DNA of 64,000 bases from M3007 sp033764075 (GTDB taxonomy: Bacteria > Bacteroidota > Bacteroidia > Chitinophagales > Saprospiraceae): the NCBI GenBank assembly GCA_033764075.1, contig JANRJH010000016.1, forward strand, positions 15,800-79,799. The letters run 5' to 3'. A program made the translations under genes and the position numbers. The notes beneath the pieces were generated by a model, which was given only the letters and a program-made list of their open reading frames with translations, was not told the DNA's origin and made no database searches. Of the stretch, positions 17,251 to 26,228 are shown piece by piece. Numbering within the stretch: position 1 is the stretch's first letter; each line of letters starts with the position of its first letter.

Positions 17251-18714
17251 ATGGGCTGCTTAGGATGTTCCTGCTCCACCGATAAAGACAACGCCCCCGG
17301 CTGCCGTTCGAACGGTGGTTGCGGCAGCGGCGGTTGCAATCGCCACAATACATACGACTGGATCTCTGCGCTGGGTATTGGCGATGCCCACACGTTCGAC
17401 GTGGTAGAGGTCAGTTTTAAAAACGGATCGCACAAGGAGTTTTACAATAACCCGCCCCACACCCGCGTAGTCACGGGCGATCAGGTGCTGGTGGAGTGCG
17501 GAAATGGCGGTTTCGACATCGGCCAGGTGAGCCTCAGCGGGGAACTGGTGCGCTTGCAGATGAAGCGCAAAAAAGTCCGGTCCGACGCCCGCCTGCTCAC
17601 CGTCATCCGAAAAGCGCACGAGCGCGACCTGGAACGGCTGGATGAGGTGCGTCGACAGGAACGCGATATCATGATCCGCGCCCGCGCCGTAGCCCGCTCT
17701 TTGGGGCTGAATATGAAAATCGGGGACGTCGAATTCCAGGGCGACGGACGCAAGTGCACCTTTTATTACACCGCCGACGGACGCGTGGACTTCCGGGAAC
17801 TCATCCGGCATTACGCCCGCGAGTTCAAGGTGAAAATTGAAATGCGGCAGATCGGCGCCCGTCAGGAATCGGCCCGTATCGGTGGTCTGGGCAATTGCGG
17901 CCGCGAACTCTGTTGCTCCACCTGGCTGACCGAATTCAAAAGCGTGAACACGGCGGCAGCGCGGTATCAAAACCTGGCCATAAACCAGACCAAGCTGTCC
18001 GGCATGTGCGGCCGTCTGAAATGCTGCCTCAATTACGAACTGGACACCTACGTGGAAGCGCTGGAAGAATTTCCGGACAAGGCCGAAAAGCTCCGCACAA
18101 CACAGGGGCTCGCCATACTGGTCAAAACCGACGTGTTCAAGCGCCTGATGTACTACACCTACGTCGACAACCGGGGCAAACTCTTCACCCTGCACGTGGA
18201 CCAGGTCTGGGAGGTGCTCGACCTTATTAAAAAAGGACAACTGCCGACAAGCCTGGAGGACATACAAGCCATGGCCCCGCCATCTGAAGAGCCGGAGGAG
18301 GTGGAGCCGGATTACGAGAGCGTGGACAACGTGATCGAACTGCCGTTCGAGAAGCGGACCAAACGCCGCAAAAAGAAAAAGAAAAACCGCAGCGGCGCCA
18401 CCGCAGCGCAAGCCGTTGAAAACGCAGCAGACAAACCGTCCCGGAACGATCAACGGAACCGGCAACCGGATCAACAACGCCGCTCCGACGGGCAAGGCAA
18501 GCCTAAAGACCAGGGGCAGCGCCCCAGACCTCCTCGACCACAGCCGGGTGATAAGCCCCAAGCCAAAGACGCGGGCCAGCAACGCCCGCCGCTGGATGCT
18601 GCTCCGCCTAAAGACGTACAGGCCGGCGGCGGATCACCCAAAAACAATAATCGCCGCAGGGATAAACGCCGGAAGAAACCCGGCTCAAACAGACCACCGG
18701 ATAAGCAAGAGTAA
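17251..18714 (+). CDS. ricT: PSP1-domain protein RicT-like
   Basis: 487 residues. The N-terminus is Cys-rich (MGCLGCSCSTDKDNAPGC). The PSP1 core spans about residues 50-330 and includes GGLGNCGRELCCSTWL and LSGMCGRLKCCLNYE, the Cys motifs that bind Fe-S clusters in the RicA/F/T (YaaT) complex. The last about 130 residues are a low-complexity basic/Gln/Pro tail (RTKRRKKKKKNRS onward), common in Bacteroidetes homologues. RicT affects RNA processing with RNase Y in Firmicutes; the role in Bacteroidetes is not established. It starts 49 nt after the palindrome cluster. Confidence 0.85.
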   Translation: MGCLGCSCSTDKDNAPGCRSNGGCGSGGCNRHNTYDWISALGIGDAHTFDVVEVSFKNGSHKEFYNNPPHTRVVTGDQVLVECGNGGFDIGQVSLSGELVRLQMKRKKVRSDARLLTVIRKAHERDLERLDEVRRQERDIMIRARAVARSLGLNMKIGDVEFQGDGRKCTFYYTADGRVDFRELIRHYAREFKVKIEMRQIGARQESARIGGLGNCGRELCCSTWLTEFKSVNTAAARYQNLAINQTKLSGMCGRLKCCLNYELDTYVEALEEFPDKAEKLRTTQGLAILVKTDVFKRLMYYTYVDNRGKLFTLHVDQVWEVLDLIKKGQLPTSLEDIQAMAPPSEEPEEVEPDYESVDNVIELPFEKRTKRRKKKKKNRSGATAAQAVENAADKPSRNDQRNRQPDQQRRSDGQGKPKDQGQRPRPPRPQPGDKPQAKDAGQQRPPLDAAPPKDVQAGGGSPKNNNRRRDKRRKKPGSNRPPDKQE

Positions 18715-18727
18715 CCATGTGATTGTA

Positions 18728-18758
18728 TTGGCGTTCTGACATGGCACGCGTACCTTTG
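18728..18758 (+). promoter_or_regulatory. Promoter of lpdA
   Basis: TTG at 18728-18730 and TACCTTTG at 18751-18758, spacer 20 nt: complete Bacteroidetes promoter, 38 nt before the lpdA start. Confidence 0.7.
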
Positions 18759-18795
18759 CGTGCCTGCCAAGGCGCTTCATCCAAATACAACTCGC

Positions 18796-20202
18796 ATGAA
18801 ATACGACGTTACCGTCATCGGTTCCGGCCCCGGAGGCTATGTGGCCGCCATTCGTTGCGCCCAATTGGGCCTCAACACCGCCATCATCGAACGCGACCCC
18901 GTGCTGGGGGGCACCTGCCTGAACGTGGGTTGCATACCCTCCAAGGCCCTGCTCGACTCCTCTGAGCACTACCACAACGCCAAAGAAAAGTTTAAAACGC
19001 ATGGCATCGACCTCTCAGGGCTCAAAGTCAACCTGCCCCAGATGATCAAGCGCAAAAACGAGGTGGTGCTGGAGAATAACAAAGGCGTCGAGTTTCTGAT
19101 GAAAAAAAACAAAATCGACGTGTATCACGGACACGGCGCTTTCTCCACCAAAAACCTCATCCGGATCACCGGCGTAGACGGCACCCACCAGGAAATTGAG
19201 ACCGACAAGGTAATCATCGCCACCGGTAGCCGCCCCATCATGCCGCCGAACTTCAACATCGACCTCAAACGGGTGATCACCAGCACCGAAGCCCTCAACA
19301 TCGAAAAATTGCCAGGCAGCATGCTGATCATCGGCGGCGGTGTTATCGGCCTCGAACTCGGCAGCGTGTACGCCCGGCTCGGTACGGAAGTGCATGTGGT
19401 GGAATACCTGGACCGGATCATCGCGGGCATGGACATCGACTGCAGCCGGGAGCTCATGAAGGCGCTCAAAAACATCGGCATGCAGTTCCACCTCCGCCAC
19501 GCCGTTACCGAAGTGAACCCCACCAAAACAAAAGTAAAAATAACCGCCAAAAGCCGCGATGACGAGTCCAAAACCTTAAACTGGGAGGTGGACTATTGCC
19601 TCGTGGCCATTGGCCGGCAACCGTACACCGTTAAGCTGGGCCTGGAAAACATCGGCATACAAACCGATGAAAAGGGCCGCATCCCGGTGAATGAACGCCT
19701 GGAGACCGCCGTCCCGGGCGTATACGCCATCGGCGATGTGATTCAGGGCGCCATGCTCGCTCATAAAGCCGAAGAAGAAGGCGTGTTCGTCGCCGAAACC
19801 ATCGTCGGCCAAAAACCGCATATCCACTACAAACTCATCCCCAACGTCGTGTACACCTGGCCCGAGGTAGCCGGTGTCGGCCATACGGAAGACGAACTCA
19901 AAACGGCCGGCATACCCTATAAAACCGGTAAATTTCCCTACCGGGCCCTTGGCCGGGCGCGTGCCAGTATGGACGTGGAGGGCATGGTAAAGGTGCTGGC
20001 CCACAAAGAAACCGACGAGATCCTTGGTGTGCACATCGTGGGCGCCCGTGCAGCCGATATGATCGCCGAAGGAGTCGCGCTCATGGAGTTCCGCGCATCG
20101 GCCGAAGATGCCGCCCGCATGAGCCACGCCCATCCCACCTATACCGAGGCATTCAAAGAAGCCGCTTTGGCTGCCACGGAAAACCGGCCAATCCACTTAT
20201 AG
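18796..20202 (+). CDS. lpdA: Dihydrolipoyl dehydrogenase (E3)
   Basis: 468 residues from MKYDVTVIGSGPGGYVAAIR; the longer reading from 18760 is rejected because the promoter and the FAD motif point to 18796. FAD motif GSGPGG, redox disulphide GGTCLNVGCIPSKALL, NAD motif IIGGGVIGLELGSVYARLG, and the C-terminal His-Glu dyad SHAHPTYTEAFKEAAL are all present. It reoxidises dihydrolipoamide of the pyruvate and 2-oxoglutarate dehydrogenase complexes and the glycine cleavage system. Monocistronic by context. Confidence 0.95.
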   Translation: MKYDVTVIGSGPGGYVAAIRCAQLGLNTAIIERDPVLGGTCLNVGCIPSKALLDSSEHYHNAKEKFKTHGIDLSGLKVNLPQMIKRKNEVVLENNKGVEFLMKKNKIDVYHGHGAFSTKNLIRITGVDGTHQEIETDKVIIATGSRPIMPPNFNIDLKRVITSTEALNIEKLPGSMLIIGGGVIGLELGSVYARLGTEVHVVEYLDRIIAGMDIDCSRELMKALKNIGMQFHLRHAVTEVNPTKTKVKITAKSRDDESKTLNWEVDYCLVAIGRQPYTVKLGLENIGIQTDEKGRIPVNERLETAVPGVYAIGDVIQGAMLAHKAEEEGVFVAETIVGQKPHIHYKLIPNVVYTWPEVAGVGHTEDELKTAGIPYKTGKFPYRALGRARASMDVEGMVKVLAHKETDEILGVHIVGARAADMIAEGVALMEFRASAEDAARMSHAHPTYTEAFKEAALAATENRPIHL

Positions 20203-20243
20203 AGGTGGATGCAGATGGAAAATTAGCGAGGTCCCTATATGCC

Positions 20244-20283
20244 CAAAAAAAAGCCACCGGCGAAGCTTACGCTTACCGGCGGC
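20244..20283 (-). terminator. Intrinsic terminator for the HAD gene (minus strand)
   Basis: GCC-CCGG-AAGC / GCTT-CCGG-GGC interrupted hairpin at 20253-20283. On the minus strand it is followed by a run of eight T. It may also stop lpdA readthrough. The rest of 20203-20396 shows no gene. Confidence 0.6.
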
Positions 20284-20396
20284 CAATAAACCCCAAAAAA
20301 CCAAATGAAAACTGTACAAAAAACGGGTGTTTTGAGGGAAAGTTGCGCTTTTTACTGTCATATTTGTGTCATATGCAGCAATTGGCGTCCGCTTCC

Positions 20397-21062
20397 TCAT
20401 AAAACACGCCATTTTTCCAATAAAGCAGACAATTCTTTGGCGTCTGTGGCCAGATAGTCTACGCCCAGTTGCCGCAAGCGGTCGTCGTGCCCTTCGTGGA
20501 TGTGCGCTGCGCCGAGAAATCCAACAACTGTCAGCCCCGCAGTTTTGGCAGCCTGCACGCCTGTCGGGCTGTCTTCAATGACCAGCACCTGTTCCGGTTC
20601 CAGCCGCAGGGTGTCCAGGGCCAGCCGGTACAGATCGGGCGCCGGTTTGGGATTTTCCACGTGTTCGGCTGAAAAAATATGCCCGTCCAGTGCTTTGCGC
20701 AGGCGCACTTTGCGCAAGCTGATCTCCACGTGCCGGACGCTTCCATTGGAAACTACGCTGCGGGGCACCGTGACTTTCCGGAAGATGGTGGGCATGCCCC
20801 GGATGCTGCGGAGGCTTTCCCGGAATGTCTGTGCGGATTCTGCTTTTACGGCTTTCAGCAAGTCATCGGGCAGGTGAAGGTCAAACTCGACGCGCAGCGC
20901 CGCCAGGATATCGCGTTCGCGCAACCCGGGATACCGCAGACTGTACGTTTTTTCGTCGATCACCAGGCCGTGTGCCGCCAGGTGTTTGAGCATGGCTCGC
21001 ACGGCAATGATCTCGGAGTCTACCAGCGTGCCGTCGTTGTCGAAAAGAATGTGTTTGATCAC
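20397..21062 (-). CDS. HAD-superfamily hydrolase, phosphoglycolate phosphatase-like
   Basis: 221 residues. Motif I IKHILFDNDGTLVDSE (nucleophile Asp; the usual DxDGT appears as DNDGT), a helical cap domain, motif II VVSNGSVRHVEI, motif III Lys region FSAEHVENPKPAPDLY, and motif IV VLVIEDSPTGVQAAKTAG. This matches the Gph/beta-phosphoglucomutase subgroup. Substrate cannot be assigned. Divergent from the crtA-like gene. Confidence 0.85.
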   Translation of the reverse strand: MIKHILFDNDGTLVDSEIIAVRAMLKHLAAHGLVIDEKTYSLRYPGLRERDILAALRVEFDLHLPDDLLKAVKAESAQTFRESLRSIRGMPTIFRKVTVPRSVVSNGSVRHVEISLRKVRLRKALDGHIFSAEHVENPKPAPDLYRLALDTLRLEPEQVLVIEDSPTGVQAAKTAGLTVVGFLGAAHIHEGHDDRLRQLGVDYLATDAKELSALLEKWRVL

Positions 21063-21120
21063 CGGATGTTTGATTTGAACAACCTCTAAACTGCATGCAG
21101 GCCGATTTGTTATCTTGCAG

Positions 21121-21828
21121 ATGACTACCGTTTCATTTTTTTACTTTTCCTCGCGGCGGAATCGTTTTTGGGCACTGTCGCAAATGGGGCTGGCGCCGCG
21201 CCGCGTGGCCGGCACGCCGGGATTGCAATTTTTCAAATTCCTGGGTAGCGGCGCTGCCAACGGATTCGGCCTCAAGCCCAACTTCAGCGTCTACGGCTTT
21301 CTGGGGGTTTGGGAAGACGAAGCCGCTTTCCGCCATTTCCAGGAGCACCATCCGGTTGCCGTCGCCTACCGGGAGCGATCCGACCGCAGCCAAACCGTTT
21401 TTCTGAAACCGGTGATGGCGCACGGGCTGTGGGACGGGCAAAATCCGTTTGTGCCGACGGCCGGGTTCGACCCGCAGGCGCCGGTGGCCGTGCTCACCCG
21501 CGCAACGATTCGCCTCCGCCATCTTTGGCGTTTCTGGCAATTTGTCGGTCCGGTAAGTGCCGACACCGCACAGCGGCCAGGCCTGCGCTTCGCCGTGGGT
21601 ATCGGCGAGGTGCCGCTGATCCAACAAGCCACTTTCAGCCTCTGGGACAGTGGCCGCCAAATGCTCGACTATGCCTATCGCCGGGAAAAACACGCGGAAG
21701 TGATCCGAAAAACACGGGAACTGGGCTGGTACCGGGAAGAACTGTTCGCCCGGTTTCTGCCCTGCCGCGTCGAGGGTGGCGGGTTCTTTGAATTTACTGC
21801 CGAAAAAATGAAAAATAACCCCGACTAA
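21121..21828 (+). CDS. Spheroidene monooxygenase-like (CrtA family)
   Basis: 235 residues. It resembles CrtA, a haem-dependent carotenoid monooxygenase: LSQMGLAPRRVAGTPGLQFFKFLGSG, then FSVYGFLGVWEDEAAFRHF, VAVLTRATIRLRHLWRFW and IGEVPLIQQATFSLWDS. In Bacteroidetes, members of this family act as 2-ketolases on monocyclic carotenoids such as those leading to flexixanthin. The rest of the carotenoid pathway is not nearby, so this gene is isolated. ATG codons at 21115 and 21121 are both possible. Confidence 0.75.
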   Translation: MTTVSFFYFSSRRNRFWALSQMGLAPRRVAGTPGLQFFKFLGSGAANGFGLKPNFSVYGFLGVWEDEAAFRHFQEHHPVAVAYRERSDRSQTVFLKPVMAHGLWDGQNPFVPTAGFDPQAPVAVLTRATIRLRHLWRFWQFVGPVSADTAQRPGLRFAVGIGEVPLIQQATFSLWDSGRQMLDYAYRREKHAEVIRKTRELGWYREELFARFLPCRVEGGGFFEFTAEKMKNNPD

Positions 21829-21972
21829 GCACATAAAAAAAATTGCTATTTTATTGAAAAAAAGTATATTTCAAATTTAATAAAAATTTATTCAATTGCA
21901 ATAAATGTCTTGAAACGCTTGGCTTACGGCTGACCTTCCGGTATTTTTATCCCGTCAAAATGCCAACGCTTC

Positions 21973-24177
21973 ATGTATTTTTTACGCGCCAACCCGTTTA
22001 TCCGGTTGCTGCTGCCCTTTTCCCTGGGCGTGGTGGCTGCCGGGCACCTAAAACCCGCCTGGGAGCCCTTGTGGTTGTGCCTGTGCCTGATCGTCATCTT
22101 GTTGTTGGCGGCGTCCTTTGCGCCGGCTTACCGGTACCGTTACAGGTGGCTGCCTGGCATTGCTCTGGTTGTTTTGCTGGGGTTCGTTGGCTGGTTGCGG
22201 GGCCATTTTGACGATGATCTGCGGCGTCCGGATCATTTTGCGCACCTGCGGAATCCGGGTCCCTGCTGGATCGCGGTGGTCGCCGACGCCCCTGTTCCCG
22301 CCAAACGGCTGAAAACACCCGTGCGCGTGCTGTCGAACGCGCCGGCGCCGGGCGCCGGACCGGGAACAGTCGTCGGTGGCCGCGCGATGGTGTTCATTTC
22401 CCGAAACGAGACCATAGATAGCCTGCGGTACGGCGACACCCTCCTGCTGCGCACCACCCTGCTGCCGGCCAGCCGCCCCGGCAATCCGCATGCGTTCGAC
22501 TATGCCCGTTACCTGTATCACAAGGACATTCACCACATGGCCTATGTGCACGCCGATTCCGTGGTGGTACTTGGTCGAAACGATGGGGCCGGGCTTTGGC
22601 GCATCGCGTTTGACCAACGCAGCAAATTGCTGAATCTGCTGACGCGGTACTTCCCCGACAACGCCTCCCACGCCGTCGCCGCTGCCTTGCTGGTGGGGTA
22701 TAAAGAAGACCTGCCCGACGAGTTGGAGCAGGCGTACATCAACACTGGCTCCATGCACGCACTGGCGGTATCGGGCACGCATGTGGGATTTGTTTACGCC
22801 GGTTTGTTCCTGCTTTTCCGACAGCTGCGGCTCAACGGACGGTGGCGGCGGCTGGTGGAAACCTTTGGTGTGCTCGCCGGCGTCTGGGCGTTCACCTTGC
22901 TCACCGGCGCGTCGGCGTCGGTACTGCGGGCGGCGTGGATGTTCTCGCTGTACATTCTGGGCCGGGCGTTGTTTCGCAGCAGTTCGGTTTGGAATACGCT
23001 CGCGTGTTCGGCCTTTGTGCTGTTGTGGATTGACCCTGACTACCTGTTCGACGCCGGCTTTCAACTCTCCTACGCTGCGGTGGCGGGCATGGTGTTTTTT
23101 TATCCGTTGCTGTACAAGCGGATTCCGCCCCTTCCCCGCCTCATCGACCTCGCCGTGCAGGTGTTGCTGGTGGGGGTAGCCGCCCAACTGGGCACCCTGC
23201 CGCTGAGCCTGTTTTATTTTCACCAGTTCCCGGTGTACTTCTGGCTGGCGGGCTGGGTGGTGGTGCTGGGCGGTGCGGTCTTCCTGTGGGGGGGCGTCGT
23301 GCTGGTGTTGCTGGACACGCTCTGGCCCTGGGCCGCCCTGATGACCGGTAAATTGCTGTACGGAGTGGTTTGGGTCATGAACGCCTCCGTAAGCGCCATT
23401 CAACATTTACCGGGCAGCGTGGTGGACGGCATCTGGCTGCCCGCCTGGGCCGCCTGGGTGCTGTACGGGGTGCTGGCGCTCGCCGGCGCGGCAGTGGTTG
23501 CCGGCAAGGGGCGACGGATGGTGCAGGCACTGCTCCTGCTGGCAATACTTTGCGTCTTCCGTTTTGGCCGCGAAGAGAAACGCTTGCAACAAACGGCGCT
23601 CTTTGTGTACCAGTCGGGGCGGGCAAACCTGCTCGATGTCGTTTGTGGCCGCGAACGTTTCACCTGGAGCGATTCCATCTCCGCCCGGCAGGAGAATTTC
23701 GCTGCCCAGGCCAACCGCTGGGCGCTCGGGCTGCGCCGGGCAACTACCCTGCCAACGGACGCCCCGTTCAGCAGTCGCGACCTCGTGTGGATGCCTCCTG
23801 TGCTGCGGCTCCCCGGCAGGCAATTGGTTCTCATTGATGCCGACGCTACCGACGCCCTCCTGCCAGGTGTTGTGCGTCCGGACAGTACCTCGACGCCGGA
23901 AGGTGTTGCGCCGCCCGACTCGGTGTACTGGTGGCTTCTGGAGGCGCCGGGTTTTTCTCCGGAGGTGGTTTTCGCCCGTCAGCAACCGCACGTGCTCATC
24001 ATTGGCGGCGGGGTGCAGCGCAAGGATGCGGATGTTTGGGAGGCGGCGGCAATGCAGGCGGGGGTTGGTTGCCATCGGGTGGGGCGGGATGGGGGATGGG
24101 GGGGGCGCTTATTGACGTATGTATCCAGGGACCCACGGCTGAAGCCGTGGGCTAATTTGAAGCCGTGGGCTAATTAA
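21973..24177 (+). CDS. comEC: ComEC/Rec2-type competence membrane protein
   Basis: 734 residues. Two N-terminal TM segments, then the DUF4131/OB-like periplasmic region (about 75-200), then the competence core with MHALAVSGTHVGFVYAGLFLLF and LTGASASVLRAAWMFSLYILGR and many TM helices (to about 520). The C-terminal 200 residues lie where a metallo-beta-lactamase domain normally sits, but no HxHxDH motif can be seen. The final residues (RLKPWANLKPWAN) are encoded by the CCCACGG palindrome and a half copy. The family forms the inner-membrane DNA uptake channel; the HHH gene downstream fits a ComEA-like partner. Confidence 0.87.
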   Translation: MYFLRANPFIRLLLPFSLGVVAAGHLKPAWEPLWLCLCLIVILLLAASFAPAYRYRYRWLPGIALVVLLGFVGWLRGHFDDDLRRPDHFAHLRNPGPCWIAVVADAPVPAKRLKTPVRVLSNAPAPGAGPGTVVGGRAMVFISRNETIDSLRYGDTLLLRTTLLPASRPGNPHAFDYARYLYHKDIHHMAYVHADSVVVLGRNDGAGLWRIAFDQRSKLLNLLTRYFPDNASHAVAAALLVGYKEDLPDELEQAYINTGSMHALAVSGTHVGFVYAGLFLLFRQLRLNGRWRRLVETFGVLAGVWAFTLLTGASASVLRAAWMFSLYILGRALFRSSSVWNTLACSAFVLLWIDPDYLFDAGFQLSYAAVAGMVFFYPLLYKRIPPLPRLIDLAVQVLLVGVAAQLGTLPLSLFYFHQFPVYFWLAGWVVVLGGAVFLWGGVVLVLLDTLWPWAALMTGKLLYGVVWVMNASVSAIQHLPGSVVDGIWLPAWAAWVLYGVLALAGAAVVAGKGRRMVQALLLLAILCVFRFGREEKRLQQTALFVYQSGRANLLDVVCGRERFTWSDSISARQENFAAQANRWALGLRRATTLPTDAPFSSRDLVWMPPVLRLPGRQLVLIDADATDALLPGVVRPDSTSTPEGVAPPDSVYWWLLEAPGFSPEVVFARQQPHVLIIGGGVQRKDADVWEAAAMQAGVGCHRVGRDGGWGGRLLTYVSRDPRLKPWANLKPWAN
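24132..24170. repeat. REP-like palindrome plus half copy at comEC end
   Basis: One complete CCCACGGCTGAAGCCGTGGG (24132-24151), identical to the 17153 and 17183 copies, followed by a half unit TTGAAGCCGTGGGCTAATT. Both are translated in the comEC frame; the stop codon at 24175 lies just after the half unit. Confidence 0.85.
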
Positions 24178-24199
24178 TGGACATTCAAATTGTTGATTT

Positions 24200-25099
24200 A
24201 TGAAACGGATTTTTCTGAACACGCTTTATTTCACGCGTCGTGAGCGAAACGGCGCGGTGGCGCTTTGCCTTTTTGTGCTGGTCTCCCTGGCGATCCCGGA
24301 GTTGCAGGAACGAATGGACCGAGGTGACGTGCCGCCGCCCGCGCTTCCCGGCACATGGCCGGTGGCTGCGGCCCTGACGGCGGCACAAACGGAAGCGCCA
24401 TTCCCTTTTGATCCGAATACCGCCACGGAAGAGGAACTCCGGCGGCTGGGCCTGACGGTGAAAACGACCCGCTCCATCCTGAATTACCGGAATAAGGGCG
24501 GCCGTTTTCGAAAACCGGAGGACTTCGGCAAAATTTATACGCTGCCGCAAGGCGATTACGAACGGTTGCTGCCGTTCGTCCGCATTGCTTCGATGCGCAA
24601 GGACCCGTCTGCATTTCCGATAGCCCGACCCGGGAATAACCTCCGGCGCGACAGTTGGCCGGATAATCCTTACAACGCGCAGTATCGCCGGAAGTCGCCT
24701 CAGCCCATCGACATCAACATGGCCGATACAACCGACTGGCAGTCCTTGCCCGGTATCGGCGCCTGGCGGGCGGTGCGGATCGTGGGCTTCCGCGACAGGC
24801 TCGGTGGGTTCGTGGCGCCAGGCCAGGTTGGGGAAACCTTTGGGCTGCCGGACAGTGTTTTCCAAAACATCTTGCCCTACCTGACCGGCGGGGGTGTTTT
24901 GAAAAAAGTGAACGTCAATACGGCGACAATGGACGAACTGAAGGCACACCCGTACATTTCCCCGAAAGAGGCCGGCAAAATAGCGGCCTGGCGGGTGCAG
25001 CAGGGACCCTTCCGTTCGGCGAGCGAACTGGAATCCATTTTCTCCGGCAACGGGAAGTGGACCTATCTGAAGGCCTACCTCGCGATTGACGCGCTGTAA
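24200..25099 (+). CDS. Helix-hairpin-helix (ComEA-like) protein
   Basis: 299 residues. One N-terminal hydrophobic segment (VALCLFVLVSLAIPEL). Three helix-hairpin-helix units: FDPNTATEEELRRLGL (about 74), INMADTTDWQSLPGIGAWRAVRIV (about 174) and VNVNTATMDELKAHPYISPKEAGKI (about 237). This is the usual architecture of Bacteroidetes ComEA-like proteins, which bind DNA outside the inner membrane. Start 22 nt after comEC, so probably the same transcript. Confidence 0.83.
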   Translation: MKRIFLNTLYFTRRERNGAVALCLFVLVSLAIPELQERMDRGDVPPPALPGTWPVAAALTAAQTEAPFPFDPNTATEEELRRLGLTVKTTRSILNYRNKGGRFRKPEDFGKIYTLPQGDYERLLPFVRIASMRKDPSAFPIARPGNNLRRDSWPDNPYNAQYRRKSPQPIDINMADTTDWQSLPGIGAWRAVRIVGFRDRLGGFVAPGQVGETFGLPDSVFQNILPYLTGGGVLKKVNVNTATMDELKAHPYISPKEAGKIAAWRVQQGPFRSASELESIFSGNGKWTYLKAYLAIDAL

Positions 25100-25106
25100 A
25101 ACGCCC

Positions 25107-26138
25107 CTAAAAGGTCTCGTTGTAAGTGTTGTATACGCAGTGTGTGACGACATTGCCCACCATGCCCAGCGTGTTTTTGTCGATGGCACTCATGTTGTCG
25201 TTGTGGGTGTGCCAGTGCGGTACGAAGCCTGAGGTGGTCTGGCCGGGCCGGTTGATGATGTCGATCATCGGTATGCGAGCGAGCTGGATCACGAACAGGT
25301 GGTCGTCGGTGATGGCGGCGCCGTTCTCATTGACGAAAACATGTGCGTAGCCGAGCCGATCGGCCTGGTTCCAGACACGGTCAACGATTTGGGGTGCAGC
25401 CTGACGCGAGATGCCTTCCTTGGCAAAGCGAGGGTTGGCGGCGCCGACCATATCCAGCAGGATGCCGTACATGGGGTAGTAGCCCGGTTTGTGCAGGTTT
25501 TGGGCCCAGTGCTGGGATCCCAGGCACCAGGTGCGGCTGTGGTCCTGCCCGTCGTCGGAGTCGTTCCCCTGGTCTTCCGCATCGAAGAAAACGATGTCCA
25601 CGCCAATATCGACCGGGTTGGCGTTCAGGGTACGGGCCAGCTCCAGGAGCACGCCTACGCCACTGCCCCCGTCGTCGGCGCCCGGGATGGCTTTGTTTTT
25701 ATCCTTGGTGTCCTGGTCGGCGATGAAGCGCGAGTCCCAGTGCGCGGCCAGCAGGATACGGCGCTGCAATTCGGGCTTGTACTGGCCGATGACATTGACG
25801 CATTGGAACGTGGTTCCCTTGTAATGCTGAGCGGTGAATTCTTGCTCGATGACTGCCATGCCGTGCCGGCGCAGTTCGGCAGCCAGCCACTCCCCGCAGC
25901 GCCGATGTGCGTCGGTATTGGGCACGCGCGGCCCAAAATCAACCTGTTTTTTGACGTACAGGAAAGCGGAATCGGCCTGAAAGGCGGGAACGGCCACGGG
26001 AGTCACGGCAGGTGCGGATGGTACGGAAGGTTTATCCTGCGAGGGTTCGTTCTTGCAAACCGACAATACGCCGGCAAGCACAAAAAGCAACAGCAGCAGT
26101 ACGGCTGTGGAGGAATATTTCAGGGACATTTTCGGCAA
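25107..26138 (-). CDS. M28-family peptidase / glutaminyl cyclase-like lipoprotein
   Basis: 343 residues. N-terminal signal with a lipobox-like LAGVLSVCKN, a Pro/Ser-rich linker (residues 33-55), then the M28 fold: zinc ligands in LLAAHWDSRF, IPGADDGGSGVGVLLELAR, VDIVFFDAEDQG and FVPHWHTHNDN. The WCLGSQHWA stretch and overall spacing resemble bacterial glutaminyl-peptide cyclotransferase-like members. It is exported and either cleaves peptides or cyclises N-terminal Gln; not decidable by eye. A second Met at codon 4 is an alternative start. Divergent from the META lipoprotein. Confidence 0.83.
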   Translation of the reverse strand: MPKMSLKYSSTAVLLLLLFVLAGVLSVCKNEPSQDKPSVPSAPAVTPVAVPAFQADSAFLYVKKQVDFGPRVPNTDAHRRCGEWLAAELRRHGMAVIEQEFTAQHYKGTTFQCVNVIGQYKPELQRRILLAAHWDSRFIADQDTKDKNKAIPGADDGGSGVGVLLELARTLNANPVDIGVDIVFFDAEDQGNDSDDGQDHSRTWCLGSQHWAQNLHKPGYYPMYGILLDMVGAANPRFAKEGISRQAAPQIVDRVWNQADRLGYAHVFVNENGAAITDDHLFVIQLARIPMIDIINRPGQTTSGFVPHWHTHNDNMSAIDKNTLGMVGNVVTHCVYNTYNETF

Positions 26139-26169
26139 GCAAAAGTGTATTTATCGCTGCAAAGAACGC

Positions 26170-26177
26170 TAAATTTG
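26170..26177 (+). promoter_or_regulatory. -7 promoter element TAAATTTG before META gene
   Basis: Exact TAnnTTTG match 52 nt before the ATG at 26229; no TTG at standard spacing. Confidence 0.45.
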
Positions 26178-26228
26178 CGCCACATCTTTTCTTCCTACCC
26201 ACAATTTCATTTAAAATTCTGTTAAACC

